From: Flexivirga endophytica | GTDB taxonomy: Bacteria > Actinomycetota > Actinomycetes > Actinomycetales > Dermatophilaceae | Reading direction: 5' to 3' | DNA length: 64,000 nucleotides | Assembly: GCF_014640635.1 (NCBI RefSeq) | Contig: NZ_BMHI01000004.1 | Span: 558,001 to 622,000 of the forward strand | Part shown: positions 51,429 to 58,551 of the stretch, piece by piece | How positions within the stretch are numbered: position 1 is the stretch's first letter | Layout: every line of letters begins with the position of its first letter | The notes under the pieces: model-generated | The model's input: only the letters and a program-made list of their open reading frames with translations | Told to the model about the DNA's origin: nothing | Databases searched by the model: none | Position numbers and translations under genes: made by a program

Positions 51429-52004
51429 CTAGAGGCCGTCCGGCAGGCGGTCGTCGAACTCGACCGGGGCGGGCAACGGCGTGTGCCCTGCCAGTCCGAG
51501 GTAGCGCACCTGTGGTCGATGCCGCAGGCGACGTACGTCTCGGACTGCCTCGTTGTGGAACCGGCGGGCGATCTCGACGCGCTGCCCGGCCGACCGGAGT
51601 CGTTCGATGACCTCGGGCCAGCCGGCGTTCTCGTCGCGCAGCTCGGCGATCACGTCGCTGGTCAGCGTCGTGCGCAACACCTCGGTGAGCATCGACTCGG
51701 TCTCGGCACGCTGCTCGCCGATGCCGTCGGACCGGACCTCGTCGTGCAGCGAGGCCACGTCCGCGGCATCCAGCGAGGCACTCGCGGCATCCGCGAGCAA
51801 CGCAGCACTGGCCGGGTCGAGCACGCCGGAGCCGGCCACCTCCCGCACCACTTCGGCGCGTCGCACCAACTGCGCGTCCAGCGACGACACCGAGCCTTCC
51901 AACTTGGTGTGCAATCGGTCCAGCCGCGCGGCCGTGTAGGAGAGATACCACGCGACCACGGCCACGACGGCGACCACGAGCGCGATCCAGGCGAACATTC
52001 CCAT
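51429..52004 (-). CDS. LemA-like single-TM protein
   Basis: A 191-residue protein with one N-terminal TM (FAWIALVVAVVAVVAWYLS), then a long helical region with LemA-like features: SSLDAQLVRRAEVVREVA and RRFHNEAVRDVRRLR, and a PAPVEFDDR end. LemA proteins have an extracytoplasmic helical bundle of unknown function. The start at 52004 has GGAGGGCTG just upstream. It lies between pimA (10 bp) and pdxS (125 bp). Assignment to LemA is tentative. Confidence 0.7.
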   Translation of the reverse strand: MGMFAWIALVVAVVAVVAWYLSYTAARLDRLHTKLEGSVSSLDAQLVRRAEVVREVAGSGVLDPASAALLADAASASLDAADVASLHDEVRSDGIGEQRAETESMLTEVLRTTLTSDVIAELRDENAGWPEVIERLRSAGQRVEIARRFHNEAVRDVRRLRHRPQVRYLGLAGHTPLPAPVEFDDRLPDGL

Positions 52005-52014
52005 CAGCCCTCCA

Positions 52015-53190
52015 TCAGCCGCGACCGCGCAGCACGCGCTTGGTCCGACCGCTCGAGATCGTCCGCACCGCACCGGCGTTGGCCGCGCGGCAGGTCTCGT
52101 AGACATCCATGACGTCGGCCGATACCCGGGACCAGTCGAACTCCCGAGCACGCACGGCGCCACGGGCCGCGAGTTCGCCACGCTCGCCCGGATCGTCGAG
52201 CAGGCGCAGCAGGGTGTCGGCCAGTGACTCCGGGTCGCCGGTGCGGAACAACGCGCCGGCGGTCCCTCCGGCCAGTACGTCGGCGAACGACGGCAGGTCA
52301 CTCGCCACGACGGGTGCGGTGGCGCTCATCGCCTCGACCAGGATGATGCCGAAACTCTCCGCGCCCGTGTTGGGCGCGACATACGCATCGACCGAGCGCA
52401 GCAACGACGCCTTGTCGTGCTCGCTGACCATGCCGAGGAACTCGGTCCCTGCCCGCACGCGGGCCGATGTATGGCGCAAGGCTTCTCCGGGGTCCCCCGG
52501 CCCGGCCACCAGCAGCCGCAACCCGGGCCGCGCCTCCAGGAGTCGCGGCATCGCCTCGAGCAACACCGAGAGTCCCTTGCGAGGTTCCTCCAGACGGCCG
52601 AGGAACGCGATCGTCGGTCGTTCGTCACTCCCCTGCCAGCGCGGCACGACCGTCGCCGTCGCGAAGCGGTCGACATACACGCCGTTGGGGATGATGAGCG
52701 CGTCAGCGGCGCCCTCGTGGCGGTGGATGGTGCGTAATGCCTCACGGGACACCGCGATTCGGCCGCTGAGTTTCTCCAGTTGGGGCTCGAGCAGCGGCAT
52801 GACGGTCAACAACGCGCGGGACCGCATCGTGCTGGAGTGGAAGGTGCCGACGACTGCGCCGTCGGCTGCCATCATCGCCAGCATCGACACGCTGGGCGAG
52901 AAGGGCTCGTGCACATGCAGGACGTCGAAGCCGCCCCGGTCGATCCAACGGCCGACCCGTGCCGCGGTGACCGGGCCGAAGAGCAACCGGGCCACGGATC
53001 CGTTGTAGGGCACCGGAACCGCGCGCCCGGCGGAGTCCACGTAGGACGGCAGGTCAGCGTCCTCGTCGGCCGGCGCGAGCACCCGCACGTCGTGACCCTC
53101 CGAGAGCAGGTGCTCGGCAAGATCACGCACGTGGAACTGCACACCCCCGGGCACGTTGAAGGCGTAGGGGCTGACCATCCCGACCCTCAT
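52015..53190 (-). CDS. pimA: Phosphatidylinositol alpha-mannosyltransferase PimA-like (GT4)
   Basis: A 391-residue glycosyltransferase that transfers mannose from GDP-mannose to phosphatidylinositol on the inner face of the membrane, beginning PIM biosynthesis. MRVGMVSPYAFNVPGGVQ and HVHEPFSPS are GT4/PimA signatures, and the donor site includes RLEEPRKGLSVLLEA and EAMSATAPVVAS. The start overlaps the second pre-pimA mini-ORF by 4 nt. Its neighbours PIM acyltransferase, pgsA and HIT match the mycobacterial pim block. Confidence 0.93.
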   Translation of the reverse strand: MRVGMVSPYAFNVPGGVQFHVRDLAEHLLSEGHDVRVLAPADEDADLPSYVDSAGRAVPVPYNGSVARLLFGPVTAARVGRWIDRGGFDVLHVHEPFSPSVSMLAMMAADGAVVGTFHSSTMRSRALLTVMPLLEPQLEKLSGRIAVSREALRTIHRHEGAADALIIPNGVYVDRFATATVVPRWQGSDERPTIAFLGRLEEPRKGLSVLLEAMPRLLEARPGLRLLVAGPGDPGEALRHTSARVRAGTEFLGMVSEHDKASLLRSVDAYVAPNTGAESFGIILVEAMSATAPVVASDLPSFADVLAGGTAGALFRTGDPESLADTLLRLLDDPGERGELAARGAVRAREFDWSRVSADVMDVYETCRAANAGAVRTISSGRTKRVLRGRG

Positions 53191-53252
53191 CGGGGTCCCC
53201 GCGAAGTATCGGAGGAGCGAAGCGGGGGAGAACTTCGTGGGGTGATCTTCAT
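53187..53252 (-). CDS. Mini-ORF 2 before pimA (21 aa)
   Basis: Same peptide as mini-ORF 1. Its stop overlaps the pimA ATG by 4 nt. Confidence 0.4.
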   Translation of the reverse strand: MKITPRSSPPLRSSDTSRGPR

Positions 53253-53314
53253 CGGGGTCCCCGCGAAGTATCGGAGGAGCGAAGCGGGGGAGAACTTCGT
53301 GGGGTGATTTTCAT
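53249..53314 (-). CDS. Mini-ORF 1 before pimA (21 aa)
   Basis: Begins MKITPRSSPPLRSS and ends RGPR. It starts at the ATG overlapping the acyltransferase stop. Confidence 0.4.
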   Translation of the reverse strand: MKITPRSSPPLRSSDTSRGPR

Positions 53315-54216
53315 CGGGCGCCCCCGACGAAGGCGCGCTGCATCATGTGCCAATCCTGCGTGTGCGTCCTGATGGTTTCACCCAGGGAGTCCACGCACTG
53401 CTGGGTCATGCCCCGCACCTGCTCCTCGGCAGACCCATTGGGTGGCAGGACGCGTGCGCCGAAGCGGGCGACCACCCGCTGGGCCGCCCGTCCGGGAATC
53501 GGCTCGTAGGTGATCGCGAGCGGGAAGAGCGCCGCACCGGTGTCCAGCGCGAGCATCGCCGGACCGGCGGCGGCACGGGTCCGATTCCCGCACAGGTCCA
53601 CCTCAACGCCGCTGCGCGTCAGGTCGCGGTCGGCGAGCAACGGCACGAAACCGCCGCGCGAGATCGCCTCGCGCAACTGCGGATAGGCGTTGTCGCCGCC
53701 GGTCAGCGGCAGGATGCGCATACCCATCGACTCGCGGAACTCGACGAACGCGTCGAACACCGACTCCGGCTTCAACCGCTCGGCGACGGTGGTCACCGGC
53801 GCGAAGTGGTCGGTAGCCCACGCGCCGCAGTGATCCCAGTTGCCCAGGTGCCCCAGGAAGAGGATCAGCGGTTCACCGCGGTCCACGATCGCCCGGGCCT
53901 CGGCGTCATGGCCGGTCAGCCGGATCCGATCGTCGAGCGTGGCGGGCGTCTCGCGCGGCAACCGGAATGCGTCGCACCAATACCGCAGGTATGACGAAAC
54001 CCCTTCCGCCACCAGCGCATCCAGCTCCCGCGCACTCAGCTCCGGGCGGACGAGCGCGTAGTTGGTGCGCATCTGCTGCACGGAGGCGCTGTTGCGCCGG
54101 TGCAGCGAGCGTGCCACGCGGTCGAAGGCGCCATACGCCATGCGCTCGGGGAGACGGCAGACCAATCGCCAGGCAGCGCGATAGGCCAAACCTTCCGCGC
54201 GATCCCGCAGGGTCAC
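53311..54216 (-). CDS. Phosphatidylinositol mannoside acyltransferase
   Basis: A 301-residue LpxL/HtrB-type lysophospholipid acyltransferase that acylates PIM. Conserved features are LILFLGHLGNWDHCG (HxxxxD-like catalytic motif, H-L-G-N-W-D) and ISRGGFVPLLADRDLTRSGVEVDLCG. The GTG start at 54216 overlaps the pgsA stop (GTGA). The downstream stop overlaps the first pre-pimA mini-ORF, so the whole pgsA-acyltransferase-pimA chain is coupled. It is equivalent to mycobacterial PatA. Confidence 0.92.
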   Translation of the reverse strand: MTLRDRAEGLAYRAAWRLVCRLPERMAYGAFDRVARSLHRRNSASVQQMRTNYALVRPELSARELDALVAEGVSSYLRYWCDAFRLPRETPATLDDRIRLTGHDAEARAIVDRGEPLILFLGHLGNWDHCGAWATDHFAPVTTVAERLKPESVFDAFVEFRESMGMRILPLTGGDNAYPQLREAISRGGFVPLLADRDLTRSGVEVDLCGNRTRAAAGPAMLALDTGAALFPLAITYEPIPGRAAQRVVARFGARVLPPNGSAEEQVRGMTQQCVDSLGETIRTHTQDWHMMQRAFVGGAR

Positions 54217-54848
54217 TTCGGGAGTTCCCCGGCTCCGCCCAGCGCCTGGTTGCGCACGGTGAGCATCCGCTGCAGGACGGTGATCAGGCTGGCGATCGCC
54301 AACAACGCGAGCACCACACCAAGCACGGCGGTCGGCAGGTGCAGCCACGGGATGCCGACCAGGCCGGTGGTGACCAGCACGGCCACCAGCCGCTCGGAGC
54401 GCTCCGCGATGCCGACGTTGGCCGTCATACCCAGGCCCTCGGCGCGAGCCTTCGAGTAGGACACCACCATGCCGAGGATCAGGCAGCCCAGGGCGAGACC
54501 GGCCATGACCAAGTCGTCGCCGTCACCGGCATACCAGAGCACCAGCGCACCGAAGATCGCCGCGTCGGCCACCCGGTCGAGCGTCGAGTCCAGGTAGGCG
54601 CCCCAGACACTCGAGCGGCCCGACATCCGCGCCATGTTGCCGTCGAGCGTGTCCGAGAAGATGAACAGCGTGATGACGACGGTCCCCCAGAAGAAGCTGC
54701 CGCGCGGGTAGAACGCGAGCGCGCCGAAACAGACGCCGAGGGTGCCGACGATCGTGACCACGTCGGGCGAAACACCCAGCCGTAACAGAAGTTTCGCCAG
54801 TGGCGTGAAGAGTTTGGTGATCGCCGCCCGGGCGTAACGGTTGAGCAT
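54213..54848 (-). CDS. pgsA: Phosphatidylinositol phosphate synthase (CDP-alcohol phosphatidyltransferase)
   Basis: A 211-residue membrane enzyme with about five TM segments. The CDP-alcohol phosphotransferase motif D-x2-D-G-x2-A-R-x8-G-x3-D-x3-D is intact: SDTLDGNMARMS and GAYLDSTLDRVAD. In actinobacteria this position encodes the enzyme that joins CDP-diacylglycerol and inositol phosphate, the first step toward PI and PIMs. It starts 24 bp after the HIT gene. Confidence 0.94.
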   Translation of the reverse strand: MLNRYARAAITKLFTPLAKLLLRLGVSPDVVTIVGTLGVCFGALAFYPRGSFFWGTVVITLFIFSDTLDGNMARMSGRSSVWGAYLDSTLDRVADAAIFGALVLWYAGDGDDLVMAGLALGCLILGMVVSYSKARAEGLGMTANVGIAERSERLVAVLVTTGLVGIPWLHLPTAVLGVVLALLAIASLITVLQRMLTVRNQALGGAGELPK

Positions 54849-54872
54849 GGTGGCATTGACCTTACTGGCCGG

Positions 54873-55424
54873 TCAGCCCTCGTCCTGCGGCCAGGCGTCG
54901 GCGAGGCGCGACCGGGTGTCCTCCAGCAACACCGGCAGGGCCTTGGTCTGACCCACGATCGGCAGGAAGTTGGAGTCACCGGCCCACCGCGGCACGACGT
55001 GCTGGTGCAGATGCGCGGCCACTCCGGCTCCGGCGACCTGGCCCTGATTCATGCCGAGGTTGAAGCCGTGCGGTGCGGACGCCGTGGTGAGTGCCCGGAT
55101 CGCCTCCTTGGTCAGCGCCGTGAACTCGAGCGTCTCCTCGTCGGTCAGGTCCAGGTATGACGGGATGTGCCGGTTGGGGCAGATCAGCAGGTGGCCTGGG
55201 TTGTAAGGGAAGAGATTGAGGATGGCGAAGCAGGTGCGACCGCGGTGCACGATCAGCGCGTGCTCGTCGTCACGGGTCTGCGCCGCGCAGAACGGACAGG
55301 CATCGTCGTCGTCATGCTCCGGCTTCGCAGCCTCGATGTAGGCCATCCGATGCGGCGTCCACAGCCGCTCGAAACCGTCGGGCACTCGGGCGAAGTCGGC
55401 TTCGGGCTCGATCTGCTGCGGCAT
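54873..55424 (-). CDS. HIT family protein
   Basis: A 183-residue histidine-triad hydrolase/phosphorylase. The triad is HLHQHVVPRW; CPFCAAQ near residue 41 is a zinc-binding half-site. It acts on nucleotide phosphates such as Ap4A or AMP derivatives; the homologous position in mycobacteria encodes an Ap4A phosphorylase. The ATG at 55424 gives MPQQIEPEADFARVP. The upstream neighbour often found here, thrS, is absent in this window. Confidence 0.93.
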   Translation of the reverse strand: MPQQIEPEADFARVPDGFERLWTPHRMAYIEAAKPEHDDDDACPFCAAQTRDDEHALIVHRGRTCFAILNLFPYNPGHLLICPNRHIPSYLDLTDEETLEFTALTKEAIRALTTASAPHGFNLGMNQGQVAGAGVAAHLHQHVVPRWAGDSNFLPIVGQTKALPVLLEDTRSRLADAWPQDEG

Positions 55425-55516
55425 ACGGCGATGGTATGACGAGCACGATCGGAACAACGCGAGCGGATCCACGGTTGCTCTTCTCGGACCATTCGTTCAG
55501 CGCGTCAGGAGAAGAC

Positions 55517-55954
55517 ATGCCATTGCAGGGTGAATACGCCGAGGAGAAGACCGGCTGGGTGAAGGACCAGCTCGCCAAGATCGACGAGTCGGGCACCACC
55601 GAGGCCGTCGACGTGATGGGTATGCCGGTCGTCGTCTACACGATGCGCGGCGCAAAATCGGGCAAGTTGCGTCGGGTGCCGCTGATGCGGGTCGAGCACG
55701 ACGGCGTGTATGCCGCGGTGGCGTCCAAGGGCGGCGCACCCGAGCACCCCGCCTGGTACCGCAACATCACTGCTAACCCTGAAGTAGAGGTTCAGGATGG
55801 TCCGGACAAACACGACGCGGTCGCGCGCGAGATCGACGGGGCCGAGCGGGACGAGTGGTGGGAGCGCGCTGTCGCGGCATACCCGCCCTACGCGGAGTAC
55901 CAGACCAAGACCGACCGACAGATCCCGGTGCTGCTCGTCGAACCCACCCAGTAG
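55517..55954 (+). CDS. F420-dependent nitroreductase family (Ddn-like) protein
   Basis: A 145-residue split-barrel protein. VDVMGMPVVVYTMRGAKSG and KLRRVPLMRV, followed by APEHPAWYRNITANPEVEVQDG, are the Ddn signature. The family uses coenzyme F420 to reduce quinones or nitro compounds; the physiological substrate is unknown. The ATG at 55517 has AGGAGA 5 nt upstream, so the longer frame from 55436 is rejected. It is divergent from the HIT gene. Confidence 0.92.
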   Translation: MPLQGEYAEEKTGWVKDQLAKIDESGTTEAVDVMGMPVVVYTMRGAKSGKLRRVPLMRVEHDGVYAAVASKGGAPEHPAWYRNITANPEVEVQDGPDKHDAVAREIDGAERDEWWERAVAAYPPYAEYQTKTDRQIPVLLVEPTQ

Positions 55955-55970
55955 CTGGCCGTCGAGTAGC

Positions 55971-56459
55971 TCAGCTCGTCGGGAGCCGGTCCGTCAGGAC
56001 GCACTGCATGAGGGTGTCCTGCGGGCCGCCGAACCCCACGCGGCGGTAGAGCGAACGCGCTCGATCAGTCGCGTTGAGTTGCACCCGGTAGAGCCCGCCG
56101 TCGGCGGCCCAGTCGATGACCTGCCGTAGCATGCGCTCGCCAAGACCACTGCCGCGTAGCTCCGGGACGACATACACGGAGCTGAGGTGCAACCAGCCCC
56201 CGGTCGGGCGCCGCAGGCTCGGCAGACTGGTCGCCAGGATGCCGATGGCGAAACCGACCGGGTCACCGTCGGCGCGGCGGGCGAGCCACGCCGGCCGCGC
56301 GTTGCCCTGCGCCAGCCACGCCTCGGCGAACTCGTCGATGAACCCTGCGCGCCGCGGCGAACCGCCCTCCAGGTCCCACCGCAGCGTCATCGCAGCCAGC
56401 ACGAAGGCGTCCTCGGGCACTGCACGCTCGATGCGGATGCCGTCCAGTTCGTCGGTCAC
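55971..56459 (-). CDS. GNAT family N-acetyltransferase
   Basis: A 162-residue acetyltransferase with LHLSSVYVVPELRGSGLGERMLRQVIDWA (acetyl-CoA loop RGSGLG) and LNATDRARSLYRRVGFG. GTG 56459 begins the conserved IRIERAVPEDA. The open frame continues upstream to 56786 with an Arg/Thr-rich sequence that could be a longer N-terminus, but I see no family support. The acceptor is unknown. Confidence 0.85.
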   Translation of the reverse strand: MTDELDGIRIERAVPEDAFVLAAMTLRWDLEGGSPRRAGFIDEFAEAWLAQGNARPAWLARRADGDPVGFAIGILATSLPSLRRPTGGWLHLSSVYVVPELRGSGLGERMLRQVIDWAADGGLYRVQLNATDRARSLYRRVGFGGPQDTLMQCVLTDRLPTS

Positions 56460-56760
56460 ACCGGAAGCTTCGCACGTCAGCGCGTCGCAGGTCACTGGTT
56501 CGCGGTGTCGTCCCACGCCTTTCACGCGTCCTCGGGGAAGGACACTCGCAGCGGTCTTCGGCAGGACCTTGACCGAGGAGGCGGTGGCGCGCCCGGCCGC
56601 GGTCGCGACCAGCGAAGGCATCAGCCGGATCCGTGGCACGTCATCATCGGTACGGATGTATACGGTTGGACCAAAACGTAACCAGTCGTATCGCGTCATA
56701 CACCGCGTTCCAGCTTCTTCCGGACCGATCCGGTCCGCTGCTGGTTCTACCGTTCTCAGC
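56460..56760. other. 301-bp intergenic region
   Basis: Between divergent GNAT and EVE-domain genes. It must hold both promoters. An AT-rich stretch at 56655-56695 (GGATGTATACGGTTGG and AAAACGTAACC) is the best promoter candidate. The minus frame remains open through it, so an extended GNAT N-terminus is not excluded. Nothing else is recognised. Confidence 0.5.
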
Positions 56761-57156
56761 ATGCCCACGACACGCACCTGGATCATCGTCGTCTCCCGCG
56801 AGCACGCCCGCCGCGGCGTCGCGGAGGGCTACATCATGGCCAATCACGGCAAGAAGGCACCGCTGGTGCGGATGAGCGTCGGCGATCGGATCCTCATCTA
56901 TTCGCCGAAGTCCGCCTACCCGGACGGCGAGCCGCTGCGAGCGATCACCATCGTCGGCGACGTCACGGGCGAAGCCCCGGAGCCGAGCGCCGTCATACCT
57001 GGCGGCTACCGGCTCGCGGCGTCACTGCACGAGATCACACCGGTGCCACTCGACGACATGCGCGGACACCTGCCGGCCGGACGACTGCGGTTCGGCTGTT
57101 TCGAGTTGCCGGCCGACGACGCCGCGGCGATCGAGTCCCTGATCGCCGGCCAATAG
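56761..57156 (+). CDS. EVE domain-containing protein
   Basis: A 131-residue PUA-like EVE protein. Key segments are TWIIVVSREHARRGVAEGYIMANHGKKAPLVRM and GDRILIYSPKSAY, with GDVTGEAPEPSAVIPGGYRLAA later. EVE domains bind modified bases in DNA or RNA and often accompany restriction or defence genes; here the neighbours are ordinary small enzymes. The start ATG 56761 is well conserved. Confidence 0.88.
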   Translation: MPTTRTWIIVVSREHARRGVAEGYIMANHGKKAPLVRMSVGDRILIYSPKSAYPDGEPLRAITIVGDVTGEAPEPSAVIPGGYRLAASLHEITPVPLDDMRGHLPAGRLRFGCFELPADDAAAIESLIAGQ

Positions 57157-57275
57157 CCCGAAGCCGCCCGGCATGACACTGGCCCTTCGGCCACCGATGC
57201 CGACCGATCAGCCAGTTCCCAGGAATCGTTTCGCACAGTAGCGTCGTGATCTCACGCCGAGGTTTGGAGATCCCC

Positions 57276-57671
57276 ATGACGTTCCCCGCGCTCACGCACG
57301 TAGCCATCACCGTTACCGACCTGGATGCCAGCACTCGTTGGTACACAGCGCTGCTGGGCGCAGAGCCGGTGCTGGACGAGGACGAGGCATCGGGCACCTT
57401 CCATCACGCGGTCTTCGCTCTCGACGGCGGCACGCTGTTCGGTCTGCACACGCACACGGGGGCCGCGGCCACCGAGACCTTCGACGAGCGACGCACCGGA
57501 CTGGACCACGTGGCATTCGCCATCGGCCGCGAGGAACTGGACGGTTGGGTCACCAAGCTCAACGAGCTCGGCATACCGAACAGCGGGGTCAAGGACGCTC
57601 ATTACGGGTCGGGCATCTCGTTCCGGGACCCCGACAACATCGCCCTGGAGTTCTTCGCACCGCCTGCCTGA
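57276..57671 (+). CDS. VOC family (glyoxalase/dioxygenase superfamily) protein
   Basis: A 131-residue single-domain VOC protein beginning MTFPALTHVAITVTDLDASTRWYTALLG. Metal-ligand positions H (LTHVAITV) and others in GLDHVAFAIG and NIALEFFA are present. The ATG at 57276 follows a GGAG site; an in-frame GTG upstream is less likely. The substrate is unknown. Confidence 0.88.
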   Translation: MTFPALTHVAITVTDLDASTRWYTALLGAEPVLDEDEASGTFHHAVFALDGGTLFGLHTHTGAAATETFDERRTGLDHVAFAIGREELDGWVTKLNELGIPNSGVKDAHYGSGISFRDPDNIALEFFAPPA

Positions 57672-57722
57672 GCCCGGGTCGCCACGGTCGGCGGTCCTTG
57701 CCCGTACTGCCGGACCTTGGTT

Positions 57723-57747
57723 TAATCATCAGGAAACCTGTTGATTA
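57723..57747. promoter_or_regulatory. 25-bp inverted-repeat operator before the acyl-CoA operon
   Basis: TAATCATCAGG, a 3-bp AAA spacer and CCTGTTGATTA form an inverted repeat matching at 10 of 11 positions. It ends 9 bp before the GTG of the hydratase gene, so a bound protein would block transcription or initiation. The size fits a MarR-family dimer, and a MarR-like gene starts at the end of this operon (63880). Confidence 0.75.
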
Positions 57748-57756
57748 CTTCCCGAG

Positions 57757-58551
57757 GTGCCCTTGTCGAACACACTCAACCTTCCGGACACGCTGACGCT
57801 CACCCGGATTGGTGAACTCGCGGTGCTGACCCTCAACCGGCCGGCCAAACGCAATGCCCTCAACGACGAGACCGTCCTCGGGCTGGAGCACTTCTTCACC
57901 CATCTGCCCGGTGACATCCGTGCCGTCGTGCTGGCCGCGGAGGGCGATCACTTCTGCGCCGGCCTCGATCTGTCCGAGTTGTCCGAACGCGACGCCGTCG
58001 CCGGCCTCCAGCACTCCCGCATGTGGCACCGAGCGTTCGAGGCGATCGAGTTCGGACCGGTGCCGGTCATCGCAGCCCTGAAGGGTGCCGTCGTCGGGGG
58101 CGGCCTCGAGCTCGCCGCGGCGGCCCACCTGCGCGTGGCCGAGCGCTCCACCTTCTACGCACTGCCGGAGGGTATGCGCGGCCTGTTCGTCGGAGGTGGG
58201 GCCTCCGTGCGGGTGCCCCGCCTGATCGGTGTCGCCCGGATGAGCGACCTCATGCTCACCGGTCGCCGCTACGACGCCACCGAAGGTATGACGGCCGGCC
58301 TGTCGCAGTACGTCGTCGACGACGGAGACGCGCTCGACAGGGCCGTCGAGATCGGCCACCAGGTCGCCACCAACGCACCGCAGAGCAACTACGCGATCAT
58401 CCAGGCGCTCCCCCGGATCGCCGAGGCAAACCCGCGCGAGGGCTTCTTCATGGAAGCCATGATGGCCGCGATCACCCAGGGCAGCGACGATGCGAAGGAC
58501 CGCATGCGCGCGTTCCTCGACGGCCGGGCACAGAAGGTCACCGACCGATGA
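57757..58551 (+). CDS. Enoyl-CoA hydratase/isomerase family protein
   Basis: A 264-residue crotonase. The oxyanion-hole segment HFCAGLDLSEL and GAVVGGGLELAAAAHLRV are clear; E in LPEGMRG is the catalytic-acid region. The GTG at 57757 is listed; a TTG at 57763 would sit 5 nt after GAGG and may be the true start. It is first in an operon with two CoA ligases, a 3-hydroxyacyl-CoA dehydrogenase, an amidohydrolase and a MarR regulator, the gene set of p-coumarate-type (cou) catabolism, where this would be the hydratase. Confidence 0.88.
   Translation: MPLSNTLNLPDTLTLTRIGELAVLTLNRPAKRNALNDETVLGLEHFFTHLPGDIRAVVLAAEGDHFCAGLDLSELSERDAVAGLQHSRMWHRAFEAIEFGPVPVIAALKGAVVGGGLELAAAAHLRVAERSTFYALPEGMRGLFVGGGASVRVPRLIGVARMSDLMLTGRRYDATEGMTAGLSQYVVDDGDALDRAVEIGHQVATNAPQSNYAIIQALPRIAEANPREGFFMEAMMAAITQGSDDAKDRMRAFLDGRAQKVTDR

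Larger units (their letters stand above)
53187..53314 (-). repeat. Two 62-bp tandem repeats forming coupled mini-ORFs before pimA
   Basis: Start codons at 53314, 53252 and 53190 are each 62 bp apart and each overlaps the preceding stop (TCAT on the plus strand). The copies are nearly identical and contain GGAGGAGCGAAGCGGGGG. The first overlaps the stop of the acyltransferase, the last start is pimA. Same architecture as at 21074-21340, different sequence. Confidence 0.93.

Noticed and set aside
56644-56786. N-terminal extension of the GNAT protein
   Set aside because: The frame is open but no conserved residues or ribosome site support a start near 56786; kept as a note only.
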